Source of the DNA: Phycisphaerae bacterium
Lineage (GTDB): Bacteria; Planctomycetota; Phycisphaerae; Phycisphaerales; Phycisphaeraceae
Reading direction: 5' to 3'
Assembly: GCA_030425705.1 (NCBI GenBank)
Contig: JAUHZU010000001.1
Span: forward strand, 248,001-312,000
Length of the DNA stretch: 64,000 nt
Shown here: piece by piece, positions 40,557 to 49,591 of the stretch
Layout of the letters: every line of letters begins with the position of its first letter
How positions within the stretch are numbered: position 1 is the first letter of the stretch
Translations under genes and position numbers: made by a program
The notes under the pieces: generated by a model
Databases searched by the model: none
Seen by the model: the letters and a program-made list of their open reading frames with translations, nothing else
What the model was told of the DNA's origin: nothing

Positions 40557-40563
40557 GCGCCGC

Positions 40564-40569
40564 ATGGTA
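40564..40569 (-). promoter_or_regulatory. -10 box of the THUMP-like methyltransferase gene
   Basis: TACCAT on the minus strand, seven bases before the ATG at 40556. It decides between several in-frame starts. Confidence 0.35.
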
Positions 40570-40581
40570 GCGGACACGCAA

Positions 40582-40610
40582 GAAGCCCACGCTCGCCGAG
40601 CGTGGGCTTC
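40582..40610 (-). terminator. Hairpin after the TPR lipoprotein gene
   Basis: GAAGCCCACGCTC pairs perfectly with GAGCGTGGGCTTC across three bases (13 bp). The minus-strand trailer is only weakly T-rich, so it may stop transcription inefficiently or protect the mRNA end. Confidence 0.6.
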
Positions 40611-40636
40611 ACGGGTTCGTGTGGATACCGCCGCGC

Positions 40637-41629
40637 TCAGATGTCTTCATACCGCGCGAGGAGCTCGACGATCGCGGGCTGCTCGGGGTTCAGCTCCAGC
40701 GACTGGTTCCAGGCCCGCTTGGCCTGGTCGCGTTGCCAGATGTTCTCGCGCTTGCCCTCGATGTAGAGCGTCATGTACGCGACGCCGAGCCCGTTGAGCG
40801 CGGCGGTGTCGGAGGCGTCCAGGTCGACGGCCTGCTTGAAGTTCTCCAGCGCCTGGTCGTACCGGCGGAGCTTGAACATCGCCACGCCCATACGCTCGTG
40901 TGCGGTCGAGGTCGGCGCGGTGCGGAGTACGGACTGGAGCACGTTGATCGCGCGGGTGTAGTTGCCCAGACGGATGTGCGCGTCGGCCAGGCCGAGCATC
41001 ACACGCGCCGCCTCGTCGTCGTTGCCGGCCAACTCGGTCGCGGCGCGCAGCGCGTCGATCGCGTCCTCGTAGCGGTCCATGCGGATGTAGATGAAGCCCA
41101 GGTTCGCCCACGCCCCGTAGGACTCGGGGGAAAGGTCCGCGGCGCGTTCGGCGTAGGCGAGCGCGAGCCCGGCCTTGTTGTCCTGGAGGTAGGCCGACGC
41201 CAGCCCGCTGTTCGCCTCGCCCGAGTCCGGCTCGATCGCCAGGGCCCGGAGGTAGCTGCGGATCGCGACGGGCAGGTCGCCGAGCACCTGCTTGCAGACG
41301 CCGAGGTTGAAGTGCGCGTCGTAGTTGTTGATGTCGATCGCGGCGGCCATCTCGTAGCGGAACGACGCGCGTTCGTAGTCGCCGCGTTCCTTGTAGATGT
41401 CCCCGATGCCCAGGTGGGCCTCGACGATGCGCGGGTTCTCTTCGAGCGCGAGGCCGAAGGCCGCGAAGGCCGAGTCGGTCAGCCCCTGTTCGCGGAAGTC
41501 GTGGGCCTCGCTGAGCAGGTTGTTGATGCGTTCCTGCTTCGGGTCGAAGGTCGTCCGCGGGGTCGGGTTGCAGCCGGCGATGAGGACGGTGCAGCAGGAG
41601 GCCGCGAGGAAGGGGAAGATTCGTTTCAT
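40637..41629 (-). CDS. TPR-repeat lipoprotein
   Basis: The 330-residue product has a lipoprotein signal (FLAASCCTVLIAGCNPTP, lipidated Cys about residue 20) and then about seven tetratricopeptide repeats, for example VEAHLGIGDIYKERGDYERA, YDAHFNLGVCKQVLGDLPVA, GEANSGLASAYLQDNKAGLA and TAALNGLGVAYMTLYIEGKR. TPR superhelices dock other proteins, so it probably scaffolds an envelope complex. No partner gene is adjacent: it is flanked by a methyltransferase and, divergently, by nadE. Confidence 0.85.
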   Translation of the reverse strand: MKRIFPFLAASCCTVLIAGCNPTPRTTFDPKQERINNLLSEAHDFREQGLTDSAFAAFGLALEENPRIVEAHLGIGDIYKERGDYERASFRYEMAAAIDINNYDAHFNLGVCKQVLGDLPVAIRSYLRALAIEPDSGEANSGLASAYLQDNKAGLALAYAERAADLSPESYGAWANLGFIYIRMDRYEDAIDALRAATELAGNDDEAARVMLGLADAHIRLGNYTRAINVLQSVLRTAPTSTAHERMGVAMFKLRRYDQALENFKQAVDLDASDTAALNGLGVAYMTLYIEGKRENIWQRDQAKRAWNQSLELNPEQPAIVELLARYEDI

Positions 41630-41752
41630 TGCGTGGGCTCGGGTAGTGTTTCGCCTCGGGTCATACGCGGCCGGCCGGTGGACGGGTCGTCGTGTCGTCG
41701 CGGTGGGGGCAAAGCCCTAGAATGTAGTCGTAGATTTCACCGACCAGGATAA

Positions 41753-43513
41753 ATGATAACCGGGATGAAACTCGCGCTCGCCCAGCTCAACCCGACCGTC
41801 GGCGACATCGCGGGGAACGCCGAATTGATCCGCGACGCCCTCCTCCGGGCCCGTGACGCGGGGGCGGCGCTCTGCGCGTTCCCGGAGCTGGCGATTATCG
41901 GCTACCCGCCCAAGGACCTGCTCTTGAAGCCGGCCGTCGTCGAGGAGTGCGTCGCCGTCGTCCACCAGCTCGCCGAGGAGTGCCGCGACATCGCCGCGGT
42001 TATCGGGCTGCCGATCCCCTCGGAGCACGAGACCGGCCGGACCCTCCATAACGCCGCGGCCCTCTGCGTCGCGGGCCGGGTCGCGGGCTACCACCGCAAG
42101 CACCTGCTGCCGACCTACGACGTCTTCGACGAGCGGCGGTACTTCGAGCCGGGCCCGCGCGTCGACCTCGCCGACCTCGCCGGGGCCCGGCTGGGCATCA
42201 GCATCTGCGAGGACCTCTGGAACGACGAGCACGCCTTCAGCCGACGCCTGTATCACGACAACCCGATCGACGAGCTGGCCCGGCTCGGGGCGCAGCTCTT
42301 TGTGAACTGCTCCGCGTCGCCGTACATCCTCCGCAAGCACGCGTTCCGGCTGAAGCTGATGAGCCAGGTCGCGAAGCGCTACGGGCTGCCGCTGGCGTAC
42401 TGCAACCAGGTCGGCGGGAACGACGAGCTGGTGTTCGACGGCAACTCCTGCGTGTTCGACGCGGCCGGCCAGCTCCTCGCGCACGCCAAAGATTTCGAGC
42501 CCGACCTGCTCGTCGCCGACGTGCCGCTCGCGGGCTCGGCCGACGGTGGCGACGGGAAGGCCGGGGCGGGGCACGGCGCGTCAGAGGTGGCGCGGATCGA
42601 GTCGCCGCGCGAGGGGCTGGCGTCGGTCTACGCCGCGCTGGTGCTGGGGCTGCGCGACTACTGCCGCAAGTGCGGGTTCGAGCGGGTCGTGCTCGGGCTG
42701 TCCGGCGGGATCGACTCGGCCGTGTCGTGTGCCGTCGCGGTCGATGCGCTGGGCGCGGCGAACGTGCGCGGCTTCGGCATGCCGTCGCGCTACTCCAGCG
42801 GCGGCAGCGTGGACGACGCCCGGCAGCTCGCGGAGAACCTGGGGATCACGTTCGACGTCATCCCGATCGAGCCGGCCCACGCGGCGATGGAGGCGATGCT
42901 GTCCGGCGTCTTCGCCGGCCTGCCGGAAGACGTCACCGAAGAAAACATCCAGGCCCGCGTCCGCGGCAACATCATGATGGCGTTGAGCAACAAGTTCGGC
43001 GCGATGCTCGTGACGACCGGGAACAAGAGCGAGCTGGCCGTGGGCTACTGCACGCTCTACGGCGACATGTGCGGCGGGTTCTCCGTCCTCTCGGACGTGC
43101 CCAAGACGATGGTCTACGACCTTGCGCGGTGGATGAATACCCCGGACTGCCCCCTGTATCAACAATTCAACGGCCCGACGATCCCCGGGGACACGATCAC
43201 CAAGCCGCCCAGCGCCGAGCTGCGCCCCGACCAGACCGACCAGGACTCGCTCCCGCCGTACGACGTGCTGGACGAGATCATCGAGCGCTACGTCGAGCGG
43301 GAGCAGACGGCCAAACAGATCATCGAGCAGATGGATTGCGACGCGGAGACCGTCCTACGCATCGTACGGCTGATCGATCTGAACGAGTACAAGCGCAAAC
43401 AGGCCGCGCCGGGCCTGAAGATCACCGGCCGAGCGTTCGGCTTCGGCCGGCGCATGCCGATCGCCCAGCGTTACGACAACCGGCGAAGCGTGGATGCGGG
43501 TGTTGACCGGTGA
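41753..43513 (+). CDS. nadE: Glutamine-dependent NAD+ synthetase
   Basis: The enzyme makes NAD+ from deamido-NAD+ using ATP and glutamine-derived ammonia. The 586-residue product has the two-domain bacterial form. The N-terminal nitrilase-type amidase carries Glu in CAFPELAIIGYPPKDLL, Lys in HRKHLLPTYDVFDE and Cys in GISICEDLWND. The C-terminal synthetase carries the ATP P-loop VLGLSGGIDSAVSCAVAVDA and TTGNKSELAVGYCTLYGD. The family usually begins MKLALAQLNPTVG, so the ATG at 41765 may be the true start; the ATG at 41753 has AGGA close upstream. Confidence 0.95.
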   Translation: MITGMKLALAQLNPTVGDIAGNAELIRDALLRARDAGAALCAFPELAIIGYPPKDLLLKPAVVEECVAVVHQLAEECRDIAAVIGLPIPSEHETGRTLHNAAALCVAGRVAGYHRKHLLPTYDVFDERRYFEPGPRVDLADLAGARLGISICEDLWNDEHAFSRRLYHDNPIDELARLGAQLFVNCSASPYILRKHAFRLKLMSQVAKRYGLPLAYCNQVGGNDELVFDGNSCVFDAAGQLLAHAKDFEPDLLVADVPLAGSADGGDGKAGAGHGASEVARIESPREGLASVYAALVLGLRDYCRKCGFERVVLGLSGGIDSAVSCAVAVDALGAANVRGFGMPSRYSSGGSVDDARQLAENLGITFDVIPIEPAHAAMEAMLSGVFAGLPEDVTEENIQARVRGNIMMALSNKFGAMLVTTGNKSELAVGYCTLYGDMCGGFSVLSDVPKTMVYDLARWMNTPDCPLYQQFNGPTIPGDTITKPPSAELRPDQTDQDSLPPYDVLDEIIERYVEREQTAKQIIEQMDCDAETVLRIVRLIDLNEYKRKQAAPGLKITGRAFGFGRRMPIAQRYDNRRSVDAGVDR

Positions 43514-43621
43514 GAGGGTGGTGTGTTGCACCGTCTCGTTTGAGAAAAAACGCTTGCATGCGGTACGGCGTCTCTGGAAGATGGGGCGGTTGCCGTGCCG
43601 ACCACTTTCCTGGAGACGATA

Positions 43622-44530
43622 ATGCCGATCCGTGTTTTGTCCGCTGGCTTGCTGCTTGCAAGCCTGCTGCTGGCGGGATGTTCGACGCAGCAACAGGTGG
43701 CTGATCCCGCCACCGCCGATACAGCATTCATTGCACGCCTGCTGGATGAGGCGGGCAAACTGCGAGCGGAAAGCCACTACGAAGCGTCCTGGGCCGCATT
43801 GGAGCTGGCTATATGTATCGACCCTACTCATCCGCTTGCTGTGGAGATGTGGGATGCTGCGAAGCAGGATCGGGACATGATGGTTCAGCAGCAATTGCGA
43901 TTAGCCCGCAGCATGCAAATCGAACGGCGTTACGGGGAAACGCTTTTGGCGCTTGCTGAGGCGCAGCATTTGAAAGCCGACAACCCGGCGGTCGAGGTAC
44001 TGACCGAGATTATCGTGGATGTCATTAATGCGCAGACGGTCCAGGTTGCCGGCATGCGGGATAGCGCGACAACCGAGTGCGGGGATGGGATGCGCTGGGC
44101 GTGGTATGACGACCCGATTAGATCAACCCAAGAGTTTGAGCATTCAATCGAGCGTGCGATCCCACAGCACCGAATCGAGAGCTATTGCGAGAGTCAGGTA
44201 GCCGAATCGGTTGATACCCCGATCTATGTGAAGTCGGGCTCGATGCCTGTCTTTCTGCGTGATGAAGACGTGGTCATACGCGGGCGGCTGTTTGAAGACG
44301 ATGAAAACCTCGGACAGATCAAGTGGTACGCGTTTTCGTTTGGCAGTGTGCATTTTGAACATTTGTGGGCTTACGTTGTTTGGCGCGACGACGGGGAAGA
44401 CCGTTGGGTACTAAGGCGCGGCCTAGTGACCTACGACCCGGCGGTCAGCCCGGCTACCTATGACGGGGCCACAGTCATCAACAGCAGTGAGGATCGCTAT
44501 GAAAGTGTGATGATTGTCACGGACGGTTAG
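43622..44530 (+). CDS. Lipoprotein of unknown function
   Basis: The 302-residue product has a clear lipobox (SAGLLLASLLLAGCSTQQQ, Cys about residue 20). The next 100 residues are helical and TPR-like (AGKLRAESHYEASWAALELA, ERRYGETLLALAEAQHLKAD). The C-terminal half is beta-rich (EDVVIRGRLFEDDENLGQIK, WAYVVWRDDGEDRWVLRRGL). GGAG lies upstream of the ATG at 43622. Base composition is lower in GC than nadE. Its stop overlaps that of the convergent YihY gene by four bases. Confidence 0.7.
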   Translation: MPIRVLSAGLLLASLLLAGCSTQQQVADPATADTAFIARLLDEAGKLRAESHYEASWAALELAICIDPTHPLAVEMWDAAKQDRDMMVQQQLRLARSMQIERRYGETLLALAEAQHLKADNPAVEVLTEIIVDVINAQTVQVAGMRDSATTECGDGMRWAWYDDPIRSTQEFEHSIERAIPQHRIESYCESQVAESVDTPIYVKSGSMPVFLRDEDVVIRGRLFEDDENLGQIKWYAFSFGSVHFEHLWAYVVWRDDGEDRWVLRRGLVTYDPAVSPATYDGATVINSSEDRYESVMIVTDG

Positions 44531-46011
44531 GGCTGGCAACGCGCTTCCAGCGTCGCGTCGGCGAGGGCCTTGTTCTGCGCGTCGGCGAGCTGCTGCAACA
44601 ACGCGTGGCCCGGCAGCGGGGCGTCTTCCGCGGTCGCGCGGGTCGTGTCGATGAGGTCCGCGATGCGGATCTTGTTCGGCGGCATGGCGAGGGTCAGGCC
44701 CGCCGGGCCGTCGTCGCTGGGGAGCTGGTGCAGCAGGCCGCGTCGGGTCAGCTCGTCCACCAGCCGGTCGACGGGCTTGATCGGGGCGTCCAGCCGCTCG
44801 GCGATCTGATCCACCGAGACCGACCGGCCCTGCTCGAACGCCTCGGCCACGGCGCTCATCACCGGGATCACCAGCCAGGGGTCGCGCGTGGCCCGCCCGC
44901 CCCCGCCTCGGGCCGCGCTGAAAGGCGATCGGCCGATGCGTCCGGCGGGGAGTGTCTGCAGGATATGTGTCACCTCGAGCCCGGCGAGGACCACCAGCCA
45001 GGTGACGTACACCCAGAACAGCAGCAGCGGGATCAGCGCGAGCGAGCCGTACAACGCCGAGTTGGTCTGGCTGATGACGGCGTTCTCGATGTACCAGCGC
45101 AGCGCGGCCTTCATGCCTTCCCAGGCGAGCGCGGACACCATCGCGCCGATCATCGCCGGCCGCATCGCGACGCGCGCGTTGGGCATGAGCTTGAACAGCA
45201 GGAGGAACAGCAGCCAGGTGACCAGCAGCGCCATGAACCGGTTGAGCCAGGCGATTAGCGGGCCGACCACCGCGACATCCGAGCCGGCCTGGATGAGCTG
45301 GTTGCTGAGATAGAAGCTGCCCCAGGCCAGCACCGGGCCGAGGGTGATGACGGCCCAGTAGATCGGGATGCGGACGTGCCAGGGCCTGCCCTGTGGCGCT
45401 TTGAAGATGACATTGAAGTTCTTCTCGATCGTGACGATGAGCCCGAGCGCCGCCCAGATGAGGATGAGTGTGCCGACGACGCCGATGCTGCGGAGGTTGA
45501 TGCTGCCGATCCAGCCCGCGCCGTCATTCAGGAACTCGTCGATGCGGGCCTTCATCTCCGCGTTTTCGCGGGCCCGGGCGGCGGCGGGGTCTTCCTCGGC
45601 GGCGGCGGCGATCGCGCTCAGGACCACCGGCCGGTACCAGGATGGGAATTGGTCGGCGTCCAGCGACAGCACGGGGTTGGCCTCGGGGTCGAGGGCGGGG
45701 TCCGGGGTTTCGGTGTCGATCTCCAGCACGCGGTACGCGAGGTTGGTCAGGCCTTCCTGCGTATCGCTGAACCCGCCGAAGGCCTTGAAGACGATGAGGG
45801 TCATCACGACGACGGGGATGAAGCCGAAGATGGTGCGGTAGGTGAGGGCGGCGGCCATGGTGGTGGCCGAGTCGTCGCGTAGCTCGTCGCGTGCATGCAG
45901 CGCGAGGTCGATGCAGTAGCGGATGAAGCGTTGCCCGCGCGTGAGTTGCGTGCCGGGGCGCATGAGCGCCAGCCGGGTCTCGCGGTACAGGCGGTGCAGT
46001 CGTTTGACCAT
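44527..46011 (-). CDS. YihY/BrkB family inner-membrane protein with C-terminal winged-helix-like domain
   Basis: The 494-residue protein has the six-helix YihY/virulence factor BrkB core: AAALTYRTIFGFIPVVVMTL, VGTLILIWAALGLIVTIEKN, YWAVITLGPVLAWGSFYL and ALIPLLLFWVYVTWLVVLAG. An unusual soluble insert of about 100 residues lies between the first and second helices. A cytoplasmic tail of about 130 residues reads like a winged helix (VDQIAERLDAPIKPVDRLVD). The name ribonuclease BN once given to the family is not supported. The ATG at 46011 is chosen; open frame extends to 46086. Confidence 0.85.
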   Translation of the reverse strand: MVKRLHRLYRETRLALMRPGTQLTRGQRFIRYCIDLALHARDELRDDSATTMAAALTYRTIFGFIPVVVMTLIVFKAFGGFSDTQEGLTNLAYRVLEIDTETPDPALDPEANPVLSLDADQFPSWYRPVVLSAIAAAAEEDPAAARARENAEMKARIDEFLNDGAGWIGSINLRSIGVVGTLILIWAALGLIVTIEKNFNVIFKAPQGRPWHVRIPIYWAVITLGPVLAWGSFYLSNQLIQAGSDVAVVGPLIAWLNRFMALLVTWLLFLLLFKLMPNARVAMRPAMIGAMVSALAWEGMKAALRWYIENAVISQTNSALYGSLALIPLLLFWVYVTWLVVLAGLEVTHILQTLPAGRIGRSPFSAARGGGGRATRDPWLVIPVMSAVAEAFEQGRSVSVDQIAERLDAPIKPVDRLVDELTRRGLLHQLPSDDGPAGLTLAMPPNKIRIADLIDTTRATAEDAPLPGHALLQQLADAQNKALADATLEARCQP

Positions 46012-46158
46012 GGGAGCGCGGGGCTGGGGTGAGGGCCTAGGGGCTAGGGCTGTGTTGCGAAACGCTAGAGAGTGTATCGGCTGCAAGGGCCGTATCTTGG
46101 CGAGATCGGTTGGGCACCTTCGTTTTACATCTTAGACCTTAGCCCCTACACCCTCGCC

Positions 46159-46662
46159 CTACCCCTCTGACCCTCCCCGCGCTCTCCGCTTCTCTGCCAC
46201 CACGTGCAGTTGATCGACAGCGGTGGCGAGGTGCTGGGCGTAGGCCTCGAGCGACAACGCGGCGTGCGGGTGGACGATGACGACCAGGTCGTACCGGCCG
46301 GGCCAGGCGTGCTGGTTCAGCCGGAAGGCCTCGCGGAGCAGGCGTTTGATGCGGTGCCGCTTGACCGCGTTGCCGACCCGCCGGGAGACGGTCAGCCCCA
46401 GCCGGTGGTGCGGGGCCTCGGTGGGGCGGGCGAGGACCGCCAGGGGCCCGGCGTTCTTGCGGAGCTTGTTGGTGAAGACCCGCTGGAACGCGTCGTCCCC
46501 GTGCAGCCGGTGCGCATGGGTGAATTTGAACCGTCGGCACGGTTCGGGGCTGGGGTGTCGGGTTTGGGGTTTCGGGTCGGTGATGTTCAGTCTGCCGGCT
46601 ATGTTCGGTACGTCCGGAATCGTATCGGCTTTCGCACAAGACACGGTACTCAGACCCGGCAC
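46159..46662 (-). CDS. rnpA: Ribonuclease P protein component
   Basis: RnpA is the protein part of RNase P, which trims tRNA 5' ends. The core FTHAHRLHGDDAFQRVFTNK leads to RLGLTVSRRVGNAVKRHRIK and RLLREAFRLNQ, the conserved RNR box. The GTG at 46662 gives 167 residues, about 45 more at the N-terminus than usual; there is no ATG, GTG or TTG nearer the core in frame. AAGG sits four bases before this GTG. The 34-residue L34 gene rpmH, normally adjacent, is absent. The upstream ClC gene ends five bases before this start, suggesting cotranscription. Confidence 0.85.
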   Translation of the reverse strand: MPGLSTVSCAKADTIPDVPNIAGRLNITDPKPQTRHPSPEPCRRFKFTHAHRLHGDDAFQRVFTNKLRKNAGPLAVLARPTEAPHHRLGLTVSRRVGNAVKRHRIKRLLREAFRLNQHAWPGRYDLVVIVHPHAALSLEAYAQHLATAVDQLHVVAEKRRARGGSEG

Positions 46663-46667
46663 CCGCC

Positions 46668-48521
46668 TTACCCCTGCTCGTCGAGTTCGTCCTGGTACCG
46701 GCGGAGCAGGCGGGAGCGGGTGATCATGCCTGACACGCTGCCGTCGCCTTTGAGCAGGGGCAGGGAAGAGACCTCGTGCTTGGCGAATTTGTCGATCACG
46801 ACGTCCAGTGACTCCCCGGGCTGGACGGTGGGCAGGTTGGTGCGCATCAATTCGCCGACGATCATGAGGGGGATGGCCTCGCGCTGGACCAGCGCGGTGC
46901 GCAGGTCGTCGCCGACGACCATGCCGACGTAGCCCTCCCGGTCGTCGACGACGACGAAGTCGGACGCCGCGAAGTCGGTGGCGAGGTCGATCAGCCGCTG
47001 GGCCGGGTCTCCGGCGGTGACGAGGACGGCGGGGGTGGGGGGGACGTCGGCGGCGTGGAGGCGGCGCAGCAGGGTCATGTCGGCGAGCCGGCCGAAGCGG
47101 ATGCCGCGCCGGCGGAGGATGTCGGTGTAGACCGAGTCGCGGTGCATGAACTGGGCGGCGGTGGTGGCGATGATGGCGACCAGCATGATCGGGAGGATGA
47201 CCTTGTAGTCCTGGGTGATCTCAAAGACCAGGAGGAAGGCGGTCAGCGGGCAGTGCAGCGTCGCCGCGATCGCGCCGGCCATGCCCGCGAGGGCGTAGGT
47301 CGCGGGGGTCGCCCCGGGGAAGTAGCCGGTCTTCTGCAGCGCGACGGCAAGCAACGCCCCGCTGGCCGCGCCGACGAACAGGCTGGGCGCGATGACGCCG
47401 CCCGACCCGCCGGACCCGATGGTGAGCCCCGTGCCGACGACCTTGAACCCGATGATCGCCAGCAGCAGCCAGAGCCCGATGTTCGTGGCGTTGTAGGTGT
47501 CAGGGCGGAGCAGCGACTCGATGACCGGGTAGCCGTTGCCCATGAAGACCGGCTGGTGGTAGCCCAGTTCCTGCTCGATCGTGTGGTTCGCGGGGAAGAG
47601 GACGATGAACAGCAGCCCCATCGCCCCGAGCATCAGCCCACCGAGCGCCGGCCGCCAGTAGGGGGGCAGCGGGACGCGCTGCCAGAGCTTGCCGCTCAGC
47701 CGCAGCGCCGCCGCCAGCCCGAGCCCGGCCAGCCCGCAGAGCAGCCCGAGCATCATGTAGGCCGGCACTTCTTTCAGCGTGAACCGGTAGTCGATCAGCA
47801 TCTCGGCGGGCACTTGGAAGAGCGCGCCCGCAGCGCTGTCGTGCCCGCTGCCGAACTGCGTGAGGACTTCCTGTGACACGGCGGTGCCGAAGACGCTGGC
47901 GACAACGATGGGCATGAAGGTACGGACCGAGAAGTCCCGGAGGATGACCTCGAGCACGAAGAGGACGCCGGCAATCGGCGCGTTGAAGATGCCCGCTGTG
48001 GCCGATGCCGCGCCGCAGCCGATCAGGGTCGGGTAGTGCTCGGGCTTGATGTGCAGCCACTGGGCGATCTTGCTGCCGACCGTCGCGCCGATGGTGATGA
48101 TGGGCCCCTCGACGCCGGCCGACCCGCCGGTGCCGAGTGTGCAGGTCGCGGTGATGGCTTTGCTGGCGCCGATGCGGCCCTTAAGTTTGCCGCGGTCCCG
48201 CGCGAGGGACTCGATCACCTCGGGCACGCCGTGGATCGGTCCGGTGCGCATCAGCCGGGACTGGATGAGCCCGACGACGAGCCCGCCGGCCGCGGGGATG
48301 AGGACGATCATCGCGCCCATCTCCCAGGGCGAGTTGCGTGCCTGGGCGAGCGAGAGGTTTTCGCTGAGCCACTCGACCATGGTGCCGAAGCCGGCGGCCG
48401 CGACCCCGCCGAGCGCGCCGACCACGCCGGCCAGGGGGATGAGGAACCAGTCGGGCGTGAACCCGGCCGAGGCGCGGAGCCGGCTGAACGCGCGGGCGAG
48501 TTGGTTCCACCGCTGGGGCAT
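46668..48521 (-). CDS. ClC-type chloride channel or Cl-/H+ antiporter with CBS domains
   Basis: The 617-residue protein has the 18-helix ClC fold. Selectivity motifs are GTGGSAGVEGPIITIGA (with the gating Glu), TGSGGSGGVIAPSLFVGAA-type sequence and a C-terminal Tyr region. Residues about 480-610 form two CBS domains (VTAGDPAQRLIDLATDFAAS and GELMRTNLPTVQPGESLDVV), which bind adenine nucleotides and may gate transport. It lies in the cytoplasmic membrane. Its start has TACACT six bases upstream. Confidence 0.92.
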   Translation of the reverse strand: MPQRWNQLARAFSRLRASAGFTPDWFLIPLAGVVGALGGVAAAGFGTMVEWLSENLSLAQARNSPWEMGAMIVLIPAAGGLVVGLIQSRLMRTGPIHGVPEVIESLARDRGKLKGRIGASKAITATCTLGTGGSAGVEGPIITIGATVGSKIAQWLHIKPEHYPTLIGCGAASATAGIFNAPIAGVLFVLEVILRDFSVRTFMPIVVASVFGTAVSQEVLTQFGSGHDSAAGALFQVPAEMLIDYRFTLKEVPAYMMLGLLCGLAGLGLAAALRLSGKLWQRVPLPPYWRPALGGLMLGAMGLLFIVLFPANHTIEQELGYHQPVFMGNGYPVIESLLRPDTYNATNIGLWLLLAIIGFKVVGTGLTIGSGGSGGVIAPSLFVGAASGALLAVALQKTGYFPGATPATYALAGMAGAIAATLHCPLTAFLLVFEITQDYKVILPIMLVAIIATTAAQFMHRDSVYTDILRRRGIRFGRLADMTLLRRLHAADVPPTPAVLVTAGDPAQRLIDLATDFAASDFVVVDDREGYVGMVVGDDLRTALVQREAIPLMIVGELMRTNLPTVQPGESLDVVIDKFAKHEVSSLPLLKGDGSVSGMITRSRLLRRYQDELDEQG

Positions 48522-48527
48522 GCTGCC

Positions 48528-48533
48528 AGTGTA
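48528..48533 (-). promoter_or_regulatory. -10 box of the ClC gene
   Basis: TACACT on the minus strand, six bases before the ATG at 48521. Confidence 0.45.
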
Positions 48534-48565
48534 TCGCTGGTGCCGGGGGCTGCCCGTGCCCGGGG

Positions 48566-49498
48566 TCAGGCGTCGGCGGCCTGCCCCTCGAAGTCACCGA
48601 AGCGGACGCGGTCGATGGCCTGCGCCATGCCGATGCCCGTGGCGACGCCGACCATGCCGGCCGAGGCCCAGTGGATGGGCAGGGTGACGGCCGGGCCGAT
48701 CAACGCGCCGCGGTGCAATAGCCCGATCAGGTCGGTCGCGGAGGCGTCGGCGTGGACCACCGCCGAGTGGGCATAGGCCACGAACCCCGCGAGCAGCGGG
48801 CTGAGGACGAGGAAGACGACGTTGCCCGTGGGCACGACCAGCCGGGCGGTGAGCGACGCGACGGTGAAGCTCACGAGCATCGCGCCGATGACCTGGCCGT
48901 TGCTCGCGTTGCGGATCAACAGCATGCACCCGAGCCAGCCGATCGCCGCGCACAGCAGGCCCGCGACCATCGGCGCCACCCGCAGCACGAACTTGGGCGT
49001 GTCTTCCTCGGTGAGCCGCTCGGAGACCGCCGCGTAGGGCGTTTTCAGCCGCGAGGGCACGAACCGGGCGCGGACGCGCTCGCGGTATCGGCGGACCAGG
49101 AACATGAGCAGGCACCACGCGATAGCCCAGAGAACAAGCTCCAACTCGAGCCGGATGAACATGCCGCCCCCTCCGCCGGAGGGCCAGTTGGGCTGGCGGT
49201 GGTAGAGCCCCTCGGCCGACCCGCCGAGCCCCGCGAGGATCATCAGCGAGCAGCCGACGGTGAAGATGCCCGACAGCGGGTTGCCGGCCGAGGCGAGGTA
49301 CACCGCCGACACCAGCGCGGGCAGCCCGGCGACCAGCAGCAGGAGCCCCGCGAGGAGCGTGCCCGCGCGGGCGTCCATGAGTGAGACCCCCGGCGATCCG
49401 TCGGCTGGGAGCAGTTGGCGGTAGACCAGCATCCACGCCAGCGTGCCGACCGTGATCGCGGCCAGCATCATCAGCCGTTGGGTGATCGTAGGGAGCAT
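48566..49498 (-). CDS. Eight-helix membrane protein of unknown function
   Basis: The 310-residue product has about eight hydrophobic helices, beginning RLMMLAAITVGTLAWMLVYR and including AGTLLAGLLLLVAGLPALVS and ELELVLWAIAWCLLMFLVRR, plus a short cytoplasmic loop rich in Arg. An early Ser-Gly-rich loop (NWPSGGGGGMF) is odd. No family is recognised. It is divergent from guaB by 93 bp and followed by the ClC gene on the same strand. Confidence 0.65.
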   Translation of the reverse strand: MLPTITQRLMMLAAITVGTLAWMLVYRQLLPADGSPGVSLMDARAGTLLAGLLLLVAGLPALVSAVYLASAGNPLSGIFTVGCSLMILAGLGGSAEGLYHRQPNWPSGGGGGMFIRLELELVLWAIAWCLLMFLVRRYRERVRARFVPSRLKTPYAAVSERLTEEDTPKFVLRVAPMVAGLLCAAIGWLGCMLLIRNASNGQVIGAMLVSFTVASLTARLVVPTGNVVFLVLSPLLAGFVAYAHSAVVHADASATDLIGLLHRGALIGPAVTLPIHWASAGMVGVATGIGMAQAIDRVRFGDFEGQAADA

Positions 49499-49504
49499 GG
49501 CGGG

Positions 49505-49510
49505 ATTGTA
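49505..49510 (-). promoter_or_regulatory. -10 box of the membrane protein at 49498
   Basis: TACAAT on the minus strand, six bases before the ATG; a close match to TATAAT. Confidence 0.5.
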
Positions 49511-49557
49511 GGGCAATAAGGGCGTGCCGAGCGCCGTGGAGCAGCCCACGGCATTAC

Positions 49558-49586
49558 TTGACGGGCGCGCGGGGCGCGGACACAAT
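49558..49586 (+). promoter_or_regulatory. guaB promoter giving a leaderless mRNA
   Basis: TTGACG and CACAAT are separated by exactly 17 bp. CACAAT ends five bases before the guaB ATG, so the expected first transcribed base is the A of ATG or next to it. No ribosome site exists in the gap. Confidence 0.7.
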
Positions 49587-49591
49587 ACGCC

